Of a stretch of 64,000 bases of DNA, positions 25,113 to 35,777 are shown in pieces; position 1 is the stretch's first letter, and the number at the start of each line of letters is the position of its first letter. The notes under the pieces are model-generated. The model was not told where the DNA came from and searched no databases. It saw only the letters and a list, made by a program, of their open reading frames with translations. Source of the stretch: Actinospica robiniae DSM 44927 (GTDB lineage: Bacteria > Actinomycetota > Actinomycetes > Streptomycetales > Catenulisporaceae); assembly GCF_000504285.1 (NCBI RefSeq), contig NZ_KI632511.1, positions 4,771,372-4,835,371 on the forward strand, written 5' to 3'. Made by a program: the position numbers and the translations under genes.

Positions 25113-25401
25113 GTATTGCGCGCCGCCTGCTTTGGGAAGGGTGCTTTCCGGCGCCGCGGGGGGCTTGGGTAACGAGCGGGAAACTTTGATCATGGTTCGA
25201 AGATCGAGTTCTACAACGCGTCGAATGACAACGTTGTCTGCTGTCGGGCAGGCAGGATGCGCGCGCACCCGGGCCACACCCGCGATGACCGGCGGTGACT
25301 TGGAATTCATGTCGGGGGCGGCAACAAACCCGGGCGCCGCGCGCGGGCGCCGAGCGGTGCAGGGCGGAGATCAGAACCCGCACATTTCCGTGACCAAACC
25401 G

Positions 25402-25986
25402 TTAGGCGCCGTATGGCCCCGTCGAAGGAAGTCGAAGCGGCGCCGCCGCCGCGGCGCGCGCGCCGGGTTCGCGCGAGGCGTCGGCACCGGGGACGGCGCG
25501 CGGCCGGCCCGCCCGGAGCTGCCGGAAACCGTTGGCACGCTTGAGAATCCGCTGGTCGAGGCAGGTGTGCGGGGGCTGATCGCCGGCGAGCGCGGCGCGC
25601 GCGGAGTCTGCGCGCACGAACATCGGGCCCGCCGAGCCGCGGCCGGCGCCCTCGTCCGGCTCGGCGGCCACCGGCCGGCCGGACTCGGCGCCGCCGGCGC
25701 GGAGCGCGCCCGCCGCGGGGCGGCCGGCCGGGATTCGTTGCCAGAACCCTGAAACGGCGTCACCGAGCACGCCGAAGGCAGCACTCTGCGTGGCCTGGTC
25801 GGCCGAACGGGCGCCGAATCCGCCGAGGCCGACGGCGTGGACCCCTGCGGACGCTGAAGATTCGATGCACGAGGCAACAATGTCGCCCTGCCACGCCCGA
25901 CGAGTCCGCGTCGAAGGACACTGTCTCGCCCGGGATCGTCCGAGGGCCCGGACGAGGTTAGGAATCGACTCGTTCCGGAAATACAC
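25402..25986 (-). CDS. Doubtful hypothetical ORF downstream of an iron box
   Basis: A 194-codon frame starting with GTG (MYFRNESIPNLV) only 3 bases from an iron box. The middle part (about residues 50-125) uses mostly G/C-ending codons, as real genes here do, but the first 45 and last 50 residues do not look like protein, and no family is recognised. It may be a decayed gene or chance. It is listed only because a strong iron box needs a target. Confidence 0.2.
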   Translation of the reverse strand: MYFRNESIPNLVRALGRSRARQCPSTRTRRAWQGDIVASCIESSASAGVHAVGLGGFGARSADQATQSAAFGVLGDAVSGFWQRIPAGRPAAGALRAGGAESGRPVAAEPDEGAGRGSAGPMFVRADSARAALAGDQPPHTCLDQRILKRANGFRQLRAGRPRAVPGADASREPGARAAAAAPLRLPSTGPYGA

Positions 25987-25989
25987 CCA

Positions 25990-26008
25990 TTAGGTAAGGC
26001 TTACCTAC
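25990..26008. promoter_or_regulatory. IdeR/DmdR-type iron box, no clear target gene
   Basis: TTAGGTAAGGCTTACCTAC matches the actinobacterial iron-box consensus (TTAGGTTAGSCTAACCTAA) at nearly every position and is strongly palindromic. On the plus strand only a 4-codon ATG frame follows; on the minus strand the doubtful ORF follows. Confidence 0.75.
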
Positions 26009-26112
26009 CGATGACCGAAGACTGATGAGACGACGACTTCCCTCGAGGACCCGGGATCTCGCGCGCCGTGACGGGTCGGGTGACGGCGCCGCGGACCGGG
26101 TGGGTGAACGGC

Positions 26113-26154
26113 CCGCGCCCGCCTTCCGCCTGGCTCAGCGGAGGGCGGGCGCGG
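26113..26154. terminator. Strong hairpin in the intergenic region
   Basis: A 17-bp stem (26113-26129 with 26138-26154, one G-T wobble) with loop CTGGCTCA. It could end transcripts coming from the serine hydrolase gene on the minus strand or any transcript from the iron box on the plus strand. Confidence 0.55.
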
Positions 26155-26175
26155 TGCCCGTCGGATACGGGCCTG

Positions 26176-26366
26176 AGGGCCTGTGCGAGGTTCAGATCTA
26201 GATCAGCGGAACGGCTCAGCGGCAAGCCTGGCGCCCGTCCGGAGCGCCCTCATACTCGGTCGTCTGTGGGCGTTTCGGACAGGCGGCCAGCCGAAGGCCC
26301 GGCGCCGCAGGCAGGCCCTTCGGGCGCAGGGCCGTTCCGCCTAGATCTGAACCTCGCACAGGCCCT
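26176..26366. repeat. Inverted repeat containing the last codons of the serine hydrolase gene
   Basis: The left arm 26176-26201 is an exact 26-base inverted copy of 26341-26366, which encodes the last eight residues and stop of the serine hydrolase. A second matching block of 10 bases (26206-26215 with 26331-26340) follows, after a 4-base insertion in the left arm. The loop is about 115 bases. Read on the plus strand, the left arm ends a frame with the same residues (GLCEVQI then TAG). Confidence 0.85.
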
Positions 26367-27735
26367 GAGACCGGGTGAACATCCGGCCGGCCAGGTCGCA
26401 GCCCACGATCGCGCCGTGCTCGTCGCGGCTGAAGAATCCGCGCTGGCCCGCGAACGCGCCGGTGGTCACGATGTAGTCGTCTCCGTCCGCGGCGAGCAGG
26501 CCGAACTCGAACGGCGGGTAGTCCGCCGGAAGCTCCTTGGCCGAGCCGGCCCGCAGCTCCGCCTTGATCCGCACCTCGAGCGTCAGCACCCCGCCGTCGG
26601 TGGCGATGTCGAGGGTCATCGCGTCGATCTCGTAGTGGCCGACGAGTTCCGCGGCGCGCGCCGCGTCGTACGCCACCGGCTCCGGATCCTTGTCCACCAC
26701 GCCGAGGTAGTGCTCCAGCGTCCAGCGGACCAGGGCCTGGTTGAAGGCCACGCCGCCGGGACCGGCGTTGGTCAGCGAGACGACGGCGAAGTCACGCCCG
26801 GGCACGAACTGGAGGTCGGCGAACTGGCCGTTGCCCGAGCCGCCGTGGCCGATCACGCGGACGCCGTCGAGATCGCGCAGGAACCAGCAGATGCCGAACC
26901 CGTCGCCCAGGCTGCTGCCGCGCAGTTCGACCGTCTGCTCGCGCATGCTCTCGCGCACCGCGGCGGGCAGCACGCTCGCGGCCCCGGCGGCGTCGCTCGC
27001 GCCGAGGTGGAATCGGGCCCAGGCCAGCAGATCCGCGGCACTCGAGGCGATGCCGCCACCCGGATTGTTGCCGCGGGTGTCCTTCCATTCCCGCGCCACC
27101 ACCGGATTCCCGTCGGCGTCGGCGTTGTGCCCGACGGCGAAGCGCCCGGTCATGACGTCGTTGAGGTGATAGGTGGTGTGCTCGAGACCGAGCGGCCGCA
27201 ACGCGACCTCGGCCACCGCCTCCTCGAAACCGTGGCCGGTCACCTTCTCCACCACGCGGCCGAGCAGGTTGTAGCCGGCCTGGCTGTAGGAGGCCCGCTC
27301 GCCGACCGGCGCGAGCTGTTCGAGCTCGTTCATCCGGGCCACGAAGCCCGCCAGCGCGTCGTCGCCGTCGCCGGTCTCCACGACCAGCCGCACGCCGAGG
27401 CCCGCGGTGTGATTGAGCAGATGCCGCACCGTGATCGACGCCGCGGCCTGCTCGTCGCCGAGCACGAGCTCGGGCACGTATTCGCGCACCCGCGCGTCGA
27501 GGTCGATCAAACCGTCGGCGACCAGCCGCATGACGGCGGTCGCGGTGAAGGACTTCGAGACCGAACCGACCGAGAAGACGGTGTCCGGTGTGATCGCCAG
27601 TGGATTCGCCACGCTCGTCACGCCGTGGCAGGCGTAGCCCGCCCGGCCTTCGTGCCACACCCCGACCGCCGCGCCCGGAATCCCGTACTCCGACGCTGCC
27701 GACGCGACGAATGCGTCCAGTTCCTCCGTTGCCAT
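26341..27735 (-). CDS. Serine hydrolase of the beta-lactamase (class C) / D-aminopeptidase family
   Basis: A 464-residue protein with the penicillin-binding fold. The catalytic SxxK is SVSKSF near residue 58, the YxN motif is YSQAGYNL, and the third motif is GHGGSGNG. An extra C-terminal domain (about 345-464) resembles the beta-barrel additions of this family. No signal peptide is seen, so it is probably cytoplasmic, acting as an esterase or peptidase; a role in beta-lactam resistance is unlikely. The ATG at 27735 has GAGGAG ahead of it. Its very end is duplicated in inverted orientation downstream. Confidence 0.85.
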   Translation of the reverse strand: MATEELDAFVASAASEYGIPGAAVGVWHEGRAGYACHGVTSVANPLAITPDTVFSVGSVSKSFTATAVMRLVADGLIDLDARVREYVPELVLGDEQAAASITVRHLLNHTAGLGVRLVVETGDGDDALAGFVARMNELEQLAPVGERASYSQAGYNLLGRVVEKVTGHGFEEAVAEVALRPLGLEHTTYHLNDVMTGRFAVGHNADADGNPVVAREWKDTRGNNPGGGIASSAADLLAWARFHLGASDAAGAASVLPAAVRESMREQTVELRGSSLGDGFGICWFLRDLDGVRVIGHGGSGNGQFADLQFVPGRDFAVVSLTNAGPGGVAFNQALVRWTLEHYLGVVDKDPEPVAYDAARAAELVGHYEIDAMTLDIATDGGVLTLEVRIKAELRAGSAKELPADYPPFEFGLLAADGDDYIVTTGAFAGQRGFFSRDEHGAIVGCDLAGRMFTRSQGLCEVQI

Positions 27736-27789
27736 GCCGACTCCTCTCAAGAGACGGTAGGCATCTTATGTAGAACTCTGATTTATACG

Positions 27790-27833
27790 GCGAACGGCCG
27801 CGCCCGCGAAGTGAAGCGGGCGCGGCCGTTCGC
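27790..27833 (-). terminator. Aconitase terminator
   Basis: A perfect 18-bp stem (27790-27807 with 27816-27833) with an 8-base loop, directly after the acnA stop on the minus strand and before the serine hydrolase gene. Confidence 0.85.
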
Positions 27834-27848
27834 TCTGGACCTGCGGGC

Positions 27849-30563
<2,715 letters not shown>

Positions 30564-30592
30564 CGCGGGTCTCCTCTGTCTGGCGTACTACT

Positions 30593-30610
30593 TATCTCGA
30601 CATCAAGATA
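30593..30610. promoter_or_regulatory. MarR-type operator candidate in front of acnA
   Basis: TATCTCGACATCAAGATA is an imperfect 18-bp palindrome about 30-47 bases before the acnA start. The 14-base core (TCTCGAC-ATCAAGA) differs by one base from the sites before the MFS gene at 58 kb. In Streptomyces coelicolor the MarR-family protein TamR controls aconitase; I am not certain of its exact site. Confidence 0.6.
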
Positions 30611-30816
30611 CCCCATGACGGCCCGGGGCACGAACCAGGGCGGGCAGGGCGCCGGGACGTCTGGCCGAAACACCTCGCCTCGATCATGATGGAAGACGTA
30701 TCCGCCACCGGCCAGGCGACCGCACCGCGGTCCGCGGCCACCCGGGCGGCGACCGCGCCCGACCGCCGCCGGCGGGCAGCGCTGACGAGTACTCACGAGA
30801 ACAGGAGGCCGCGGCC

Positions 30817-31554
30817 GTGACCTTCACCGAGAGCCTGACCGCACATTTCCCCGACGCCATACCCGCCAACCAGTTCGTCTCCGGCTCCCAGCGCACGCTC
30901 GCCCGCGTCGGCGTGCACCGCGGCTCGGCGCTGCCGATGATCGCGACCTGCCGGGACGAGCTCGCCTTCGCGCTCACCGCGGAGCTGCAGCGCGCCTGGG
31001 GCGGGGCGTTCAACATGGCCGGCCTGGCCGGCCTTTTCACATTGGGCCGTACAGGGGTGATCGCGGCCCGCGGGCACGCCCCGCTGATCGAGGGGCGGCG
31101 CACCTTCCTGGTGTTCGGCCTCGCCCACATCGGCGTGGACGAGGACGGCGAGCTCGGCCAGGTGCAGCGCCCCGGCGTGCCCGGCAAGTCGCACACCTGC
31201 GGCGCGCTGCTGGCGGTGACCGACGAGCTGCGCGGCGACGACGTGCGCGTCTCGGACTACCCCTACCTGGATCCGCAGGACCCGGAGCAGTCCCGGCTGC
31301 GCGACCGGATCGCGCCGCGGGTGCCGGCCGGGGGCGCGGACGTGCTCACGGTGACCCGGATCGCCCGGGAGCTGATCGATCAGGACACCGCGTCGGTGAT
31401 CGAACTGCTGCGGGCCGATTCGGTGCCCGCGGATGTCGCGGTGTTCACCGGCATCCACATCCACGGACCGCGTGGGGCGGAATACGTCGACCCCGGAATC
31501 GCGATCTTCGACCGGGCCGGCGGCGACGCCGAGAAACTCAGCCTTCTGGATTAG
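30817..31554 (+). CDS. Putative LCIB-type beta-class carbonic anhydrase
   Basis: A 245-residue cytoplasmic protein that fits the LCIB/C carbonic anhydrase family, first known from algal CO2-concentrating mechanisms and also present in bacteria. The expected zinc ligands are Cys45 (ATCRDELAF), His104 (FGLAHIGVDEDG) and Cys128 (SHTCGALLAV), with Arg46-Asp47 beside the first. The 24-residue spacing of His to the second Cys matches what I recall for the diatom enzyme. WGGAFNMAGLAGL and GRTGVIAARGHAP are further family blocks. The GTG has a perfect AGGAGG site. It is divergent from acnA. Enzyme activity is inferred; some family members are inactive. Confidence 0.72.
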   Translation: MTFTESLTAHFPDAIPANQFVSGSQRTLARVGVHRGSALPMIATCRDELAFALTAELQRAWGGAFNMAGLAGLFTLGRTGVIAARGHAPLIEGRRTFLVFGLAHIGVDEDGELGQVQRPGVPGKSHTCGALLAVTDELRGDDVRVSDYPYLDPQDPEQSRLRDRIAPRVPAGGADVLTVTRIARELIDQDTASVIELLRADSVPADVAVFTGIHIHGPRGAEYVDPGIAIFDRAGGDAEKLSLLD

Positions 31555-31669
31555 AACGCGCGCGGGTATCGCGCCGATCGCGCTCCGGCGCCCGGTGTGC
31601 GGCAGGGCTCGAATACGTTCGGGATTCGCCTTGCCGCGCACCGGAATGCGCAATGCCTCCGATCGCGGC

Positions 31670-32338
31670 TCAGGCCGCCGGAAGGCGCGCGTGCCAATCC
31701 CGGCGCACCGCGACGATACGGAATGCCATGGTGAGCGCGGCCGCCAGAAAGGCGATCGGGGTGGCGGCCGGGTCGTAGCGGTCGGAGGCCGCCACCACCA
31801 GCGCGCCGACCAGGGCGGGCACGGCGTAGAGCTCCCGCCGCAGCACCGTCGGCACCTCGTTGACCAGCACGTCGCGCAGCACCCCGCCGCCGACCGCGGT
31901 CACCACGCCCATCAGCGCGGCCGGCACCGCGGCCAGGCCGTAGTCCAGCGACTTCGCGGTGCCGGAGACGGCGAAGCAGCCGAGGGTGGCCGAATCCGCC
32001 ACCAGATACGCGGTGGCCGGCGGCATCCTCCGGCGCAGCGCGTCGAGCGCGGGCATCGGCCGCCCGGCCAGCCGCGGATGCCGTACCAGCAGCACCGATC
32101 CGGCCGCGACCGCGGCGGCGGTCAGATAGCGCCAGTCCGTGAGCATCGCCACCGGGACCGCGCCGATCATCAGGTCCCGTACCACTCCCCCGCCGAGCCC
32201 GGTCACCGCGGCCAGTACGCACACGCCGACTATGTCAAGGTTCTTACGCACGCCGGTGAGCGCGCCGGCCGAGGCGGCGGTGAGCACGCCGAGCACGTCG
32301 AAGATGATCGGCAGATGCGGGGCGAGGGCGGGAGGCAT
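31670..32338 (-). CDS. Trimeric intracellular cation (TRIC) channel / UPF0126 family protein
   Basis: A 222-residue membrane protein with seven predicted segments in two similar halves. Each half carries the glycine-rich TRIC motif: GLGGGVVRDLMIGAVPVAML and AVGGGVLRDVLVNEVP. Bacterial TRIC-like proteins form small potassium-permeable channels; some UPF0126 proteins have been linked to glycine or glyoxylate metabolism. The ATG at 32338 lacks a good ribosome site, so translation may be leaderless. It converges with the carbonic anhydrase gene. Confidence 0.85.
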   Translation of the reverse strand: MPPALAPHLPIIFDVLGVLTAASAGALTGVRKNLDIVGVCVLAAVTGLGGGVVRDLMIGAVPVAMLTDWRYLTAAAVAAGSVLLVRHPRLAGRPMPALDALRRRMPPATAYLVADSATLGCFAVSGTAKSLDYGLAAVPAALMGVVTAVGGGVLRDVLVNEVPTVLRRELYAVPALVGALVVAASDRYDPAATPIAFLAAALTMAFRIVAVRRDWHARLPAA

Positions 32339-32731
32339 GGCGCAATGATCGCAAAACCCCGCAAGAGCTCCGGTGATCGGCACACCAATTATCCGTTGTG
32401 CGTTGACCGGCTCACTGGTGTTGACTTCGCTACGGGATGTACGGTGTTGGGCCTCCGCGAGGACGACGCGCACTGATACCGTGGATGCCAGCGACCGACC
32501 GGTCGCGGCCGGAAGGTTTCCGGATCCGCCTGGGGGATAGGTACAAATGGCGAAGGGCAACAGCTGCGCGCGCAGCCGATCCGCGGGCCTCGCCGCCCGA
32601 TCGGGTGGCGCTCGTGTCACGGCGTTGCGCCGAACGGGCGTGGTCTCTTCCCTCGGGCCGCGCGAAAACGTCACACTCGGTACAGGAGCGCGCTCGGCCC
32701 AGCCCGCCAGGGGCACCACACAGGAGGTCCC
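32339..32731. other. Intergenic region before sepH
   Basis: No gene is seen in these 393 bases. A GGATAAT on the minus strand (near 32389) could be a -10 element for the TRIC gene, and TTGACTT near 32417 on the plus strand could start the sepH promoter. Neither is certain. Confidence 0.35.
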
Positions 32732-33760
32732 ATGACCGAACTGCGAGTCATGGCGGTCACCGGCGACGGTGACCGTCTGGTGCTGCGTGCCCCCGACGGC
32801 CAGGAGTTCTTCCTCGCGATCGACGATCGGCTGCGCGCCGCCGTGCGCGGGGACCGGGCCCGGCTCGGACAGATCGAGATAGAGCTGGACGCGCAGCTGC
32901 GTCCGCGCGACATCCAGGCCCGCATCCGCGCGGGCCAGACCGCCGAGCAGGTCGCCGACGCCGCGGGCATCCCGCTGGAGCGGGTGCGCCGGTTCGAGGG
33001 GCCGGTGCTCGCCGAGCGCGCCTTCATGGCCGAGCGGGCCCAGAACACCCAGGTGCGCCGCTCCGGCGAGACGCACGGCCCGAAGCTCGGCGACGTGGTG
33101 CGCGAGCGGCTGTCCCTGCGCGACCCGGATCTCGACTCGGTGCAATGGGATTCCTGGCGCAAGGACGACAGCGTCTGGACGGTCCGGATGTCCTTCCGGA
33201 TCGGCGGCCTGCCGTACGAGGCGACCTGGAGCTTCGACCCGCCGCGGCGCCTGGTGCACCCGGTGGACGACGAGGCCCGGCTGCTCTCCAGCGACGCCGC
33301 GCCGGACAGCGCCTTCCCGTTCGCCGCGCGCTCCTCGGCCGCGGCCACGGGCGGCACCCGGTCCGCGCAGGTGACCTCGCTGCAGTCCTGGCACGGGCGC
33401 CCGGCCGCCGGCCAGGGCTCTGTCACGCCGCTGCCGGTGCGTCCGCACACCGCCGCCCGGCCCGGCGCCGGCACGGCCACCGCGGGCTCGGACCTGGACC
33501 TGGACCGCGAGACGCCTGCGGCGCAGGCCCCGACGACGCCCGCGCCGCCGGCCCGTCCGGCCGCCGCCGCGACCGCCGCGTCCGGCGCCGGATCGGCGTA
33601 CTCGGACGCGCTGTTCGGCCCGGTCGGCCCGCACAAGGAGCGGCTGCGCGGGGACACCGACCAGCAGGCCGTCAACGACGGCGTCAGCCCGGGGCGCCGG
33701 GCCACCGTGCCCAGCTGGGACGAGATCGTCTTCGGCACCCGCCGGCGCAAGGCCGACTGA
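32732..33760 (+). CDS. sepH: Septation protein SepH (DUF3071)
   Basis: A 342-residue cell-division regulator. The N-terminal DUF3071 domain (about residues 1-170: MTELRVMAVTGDGDRLVLRA, a helix-turn-helix-like QTAEQVADAAGIPLERVRRF, and GPVLAERAFMAERAQ) is followed by a long Pro/Ala-rich disordered region and a short conserved end (PSWDEIVFGTRRRKAD). In Streptomyces, SepH binds FtsZ and promotes Z-ring assembly at sporulation septa. The ATG has a perfect AGGAGG site. Length agrees with the family (about 340). Confidence 0.93.
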   Translation: MTELRVMAVTGDGDRLVLRAPDGQEFFLAIDDRLRAAVRGDRARLGQIEIELDAQLRPRDIQARIRAGQTAEQVADAAGIPLERVRRFEGPVLAERAFMAERAQNTQVRRSGETHGPKLGDVVRERLSLRDPDLDSVQWDSWRKDDSVWTVRMSFRIGGLPYEATWSFDPPRRLVHPVDDEARLLSSDAAPDSAFPFAARSSAAATGGTRSAQVTSLQSWHGRPAAGQGSVTPLPVRPHTAARPGAGTATAGSDLDLDRETPAAQAPTTPAPPARPAAAATAASGAGSAYSDALFGPVGPHKERLRGDTDQQAVNDGVSPGRRATVPSWDEIVFGTRRRKAD

Positions 33761-33796
33761 GCAAGCCGGCTGAGCAAGCCGGCTGAGCGACGCCGG
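33757..33796 (+). repeat. Tandem 13-base repeat overlapping the sepH stop
   Basis: CTGAGCAAGCCGG occurs twice in tandem (33757-33769 and 33770-33782) with a third, degenerate 14-base unit (33783-33796). The first unit contains the sepH stop codon. Confidence 0.8.
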
Positions 33797-33814
33797 CTGA
33801 CGACCCGTCAGCCG
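33794..33814 (+). terminator. sepH terminator
   Basis: A perfect 9-bp stem (CGGCTGACG with CGTCAGCCG) and a 3-base loop, 34 bases after the sepH stop. Confidence 0.65.
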
Positions 33815-34030
33815 ACCTGGGCCTTCACCGCTTTCGCAGCACGTGATCACGGGGAGCGCGCGAACACCCCGGCGCGCTCCCCCGAACGCACGCGCGCTGT
33901 ATCAGTACACGTGAAATTCACCTGAGCGACGCCTATGAATTCCCGCTGAGTCCCACGCCGCGACGAGGCTACCGGACCGTAGGCTTCGATACCCGAATGC
34001 CTGCTTCCAGACATACGGAGGGGAAACTCA

Positions 34031-35671
34031 GTGATCCACCCCAAGACCAAGCGGCGCACGGCGATCGCCGCCGTTGCAGGGGCGGCCGCACTCGGCCTGT
34101 CCCTCGCGGTGGCCCAGCCGAGCTTCGGCAGCCAGAACCCGGGCACCGTCACGCCTCAACACGGCGGCACCGTCGTGCTGACCGGCAGCCACGGCGGCAC
34201 CGCCACCCCGATCCAGCACGTAGTGGTGATCTTCGACGAGAACGTCTCGTTCGACCACTACTTCGGCACCTACCCGGTCGCGGCGAACACGGACGGCACG
34301 ACCTTCCGGGCGAAGGCGAACACCCCCACCGTCAACGGCCTGTCGACCGCGCTGCTGACCAACAACCCGAACGGGGTCAACCCGAGCCGGCTCAGCTCCT
34401 CCCAGGCGCTGACCTGCGACCAGGACCACTCCGACACCCCGGAGCAGCAGGCCTACGACTACGGTCTGGCCGACAAGTTCCCGCAGTACACCGGTGTCGC
34501 CACGTGCTCCTCCCCCGACCAGGGCCTGCCCGGTCTGGTGATGGACTACTACGACGGCAACACGACCACCGCGCTGTGGAACTACGCCCAGAACTACGCG
34601 ATGAGCGACGAGAACTACGACACCACCTACGGTCCCTCGACCCCGGGCGCGATCAACCTGGTGTCGGGTCAGACCTACGGCGGCGTGGTGGTCAACTCCA
34701 CCACCGGCGCGACCGTCGTGAACAGCTCCGTGGTGGCCTCGCCGAACTCGAGCGGCGTCGGCACCGACATCGCCGACATGGACCCGGCCTTCGACCAGTG
34801 CTCGAAGGCGGGCAGCCAGCTGGAGATGACCGGCCAGAACATCGGCGACCAGCTCAACGCCAAGAACGTGACCTGGGGCTGGTTCCAGGGCGGCTTCGCG
34901 CCGTCGGCCGCCGCCACCAAGACCACCCCGGCCGTCTGCGGCACGACCCACACCAACGTCGGCGGCGCCACCGTGGCCGACTACAGCGCGCACCACGAGC
35001 CGTTCCAGTACTACAAGTCCACGGCCAACCCGACCCACACCGCGCCGAAGAACGAGGCGGAGGTCGGCCACAACGGCCAGGCCAACCACCAGTACGACCT
35101 CTCGTACTACTACCAGTCGATCAAGGACGGCAACCTGCCGTCGGTCTCCTTCGTGAAGGCGGCCGAGTACCAGGACGGCCACGCCGGCTACTCCGACCCG
35201 ACCGACGAGCAGACCGGCCTGGTCAACGAGATCAACGCGATCGAGAACTCGAAGTACTGGAACAACACCGCGATCGTCATCACCTACGACGACTCCGACG
35301 GCTGGTACGACCACGCCACCCCGCCGAACGTGAACTCCTCGTCCGACCCGGCCGTGGACGCGCTCGACGGCGCCGGCCAGTGCGGCTCGTCCGCGCGTAC
35401 CCCGCTGGCCGGCGAGCAGGACCGCTGCGGCTACGGCCCGCGCATCCCGCTGCTGGTGATCTCGCCCTACGCCAAGTCGAACTACGTCAACCACGCGACC
35501 ACCGACCAGACCTCGGTCCTCTCGTTCATCGAGCAGAACTGGAAGACGGGCGGCATCACCGGTTCGCTGGCCGCCGAGGCCGGCACGCTCGACTCGTTCT
35601 TCGACTTCAACAAGCACAGCGCTGATCGCGTCGTGCTCGACCCGAAGTCGGGCGCGGTCCTGCGGGACTAG
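34031..35671 (+). CDS. Secreted phosphoesterase (acid phosphatase / phospholipase C family)
   Basis: A 546-residue exported enzyme of the phosphoesterase family PF04185. A basic start (KTKRRTA) and hydrophobic core (about residues 10-33) form a signal peptide. The metal-site motif VVVIFDENVSFDHYFGTYP and later ITYDDSDGWYDH and YGPRIPLLVISPYAKSNYV are typical of non-haemolytic phospholipase C and acid phosphatases. It lacks the RR-x-F twin-arginine pattern usual for PLC, so Sec export of a phosphatase is a reasonable reading. The GTG follows GGAGGGG. Phosphate control is likely for the family, but no clear PHO box was found. Confidence 0.87.
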   Translation: MIHPKTKRRTAIAAVAGAAALGLSLAVAQPSFGSQNPGTVTPQHGGTVVLTGSHGGTATPIQHVVVIFDENVSFDHYFGTYPVAANTDGTTFRAKANTPTVNGLSTALLTNNPNGVNPSRLSSSQALTCDQDHSDTPEQQAYDYGLADKFPQYTGVATCSSPDQGLPGLVMDYYDGNTTTALWNYAQNYAMSDENYDTTYGPSTPGAINLVSGQTYGGVVVNSTTGATVVNSSVVASPNSSGVGTDIADMDPAFDQCSKAGSQLEMTGQNIGDQLNAKNVTWGWFQGGFAPSAAATKTTPAVCGTTHTNVGGATVADYSAHHEPFQYYKSTANPTHTAPKNEAEVGHNGQANHQYDLSYYYQSIKDGNLPSVSFVKAAEYQDGHAGYSDPTDEQTGLVNEINAIENSKYWNNTAIVITYDDSDGWYDHATPPNVNSSSDPAVDALDGAGQCGSSARTPLAGEQDRCGYGPRIPLLVISPYAKSNYVNHATTDQTSVLSFIEQNWKTGGITGSLAAEAGTLDSFFDFNKHSADRVVLDPKSGAVLRD

Positions 35672-35703
35672 TGCTGACGGGATGAGCCTCGAGCTCTGAA
35701 ACA

Positions 35704-35742
35704 CACGTCGCCCCCGCGGATCCCTTCCGCGGGGGCGACGTG
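35704..35742. terminator. Bidirectional terminator between phosphoesterase and efeB
   Basis: A perfect 17-bp stem (35704-35720 with 35726-35742) with a 5-base loop, followed by CTTTT on the plus strand. The two flanking genes converge. Confidence 0.88.
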
Positions 35743-35777
35743 CTTTTCGCGAGGCTCTCCGGCCTTCCGGACAGGCC

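Larger units (their letters stand above)
25002..26340. other. Long intergenic region with operators, an iron box and inverted repeats
   Basis: This 1.3-kb stretch has no convincing gene. From left to right it holds the operon 2 promoter and operator (25098-25112), a perfect GACAACGTTGTC palindrome (25227-25238), a weak minus-strand reading frame (25402-25986), an IdeR-type iron box (25990-26008), a 17-bp hairpin (26113-26154) and the left arm of an inverted repeat matching the end of the next gene (26176-26215). Confidence 0.6.

Noticed and set aside
25227..25238. GACAACGTTGTC palindrome as a third ROK operator
   Set aside because: The arms contain GTTG/CAAC but in the opposite order and without the 3-base centre, so it does not share the layout of the two candidate operators.
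24772..25752. A 326-codon plus-strand frame covering the start of the binding protein and the region upstream
   Set aside because: The first part is antisense to the lipoprotein gene and the rest is Arg/Ala/Gly-rich with no motif or ribosome site.
33915..33949. Possible PHO box before the secreted phosphoesterase (two AATTC-type half sites)
   Set aside because: The half sites are 23 bases apart, not a multiple of the 11-base PhoP repeat, and match the GTTCACC consensus poorly.
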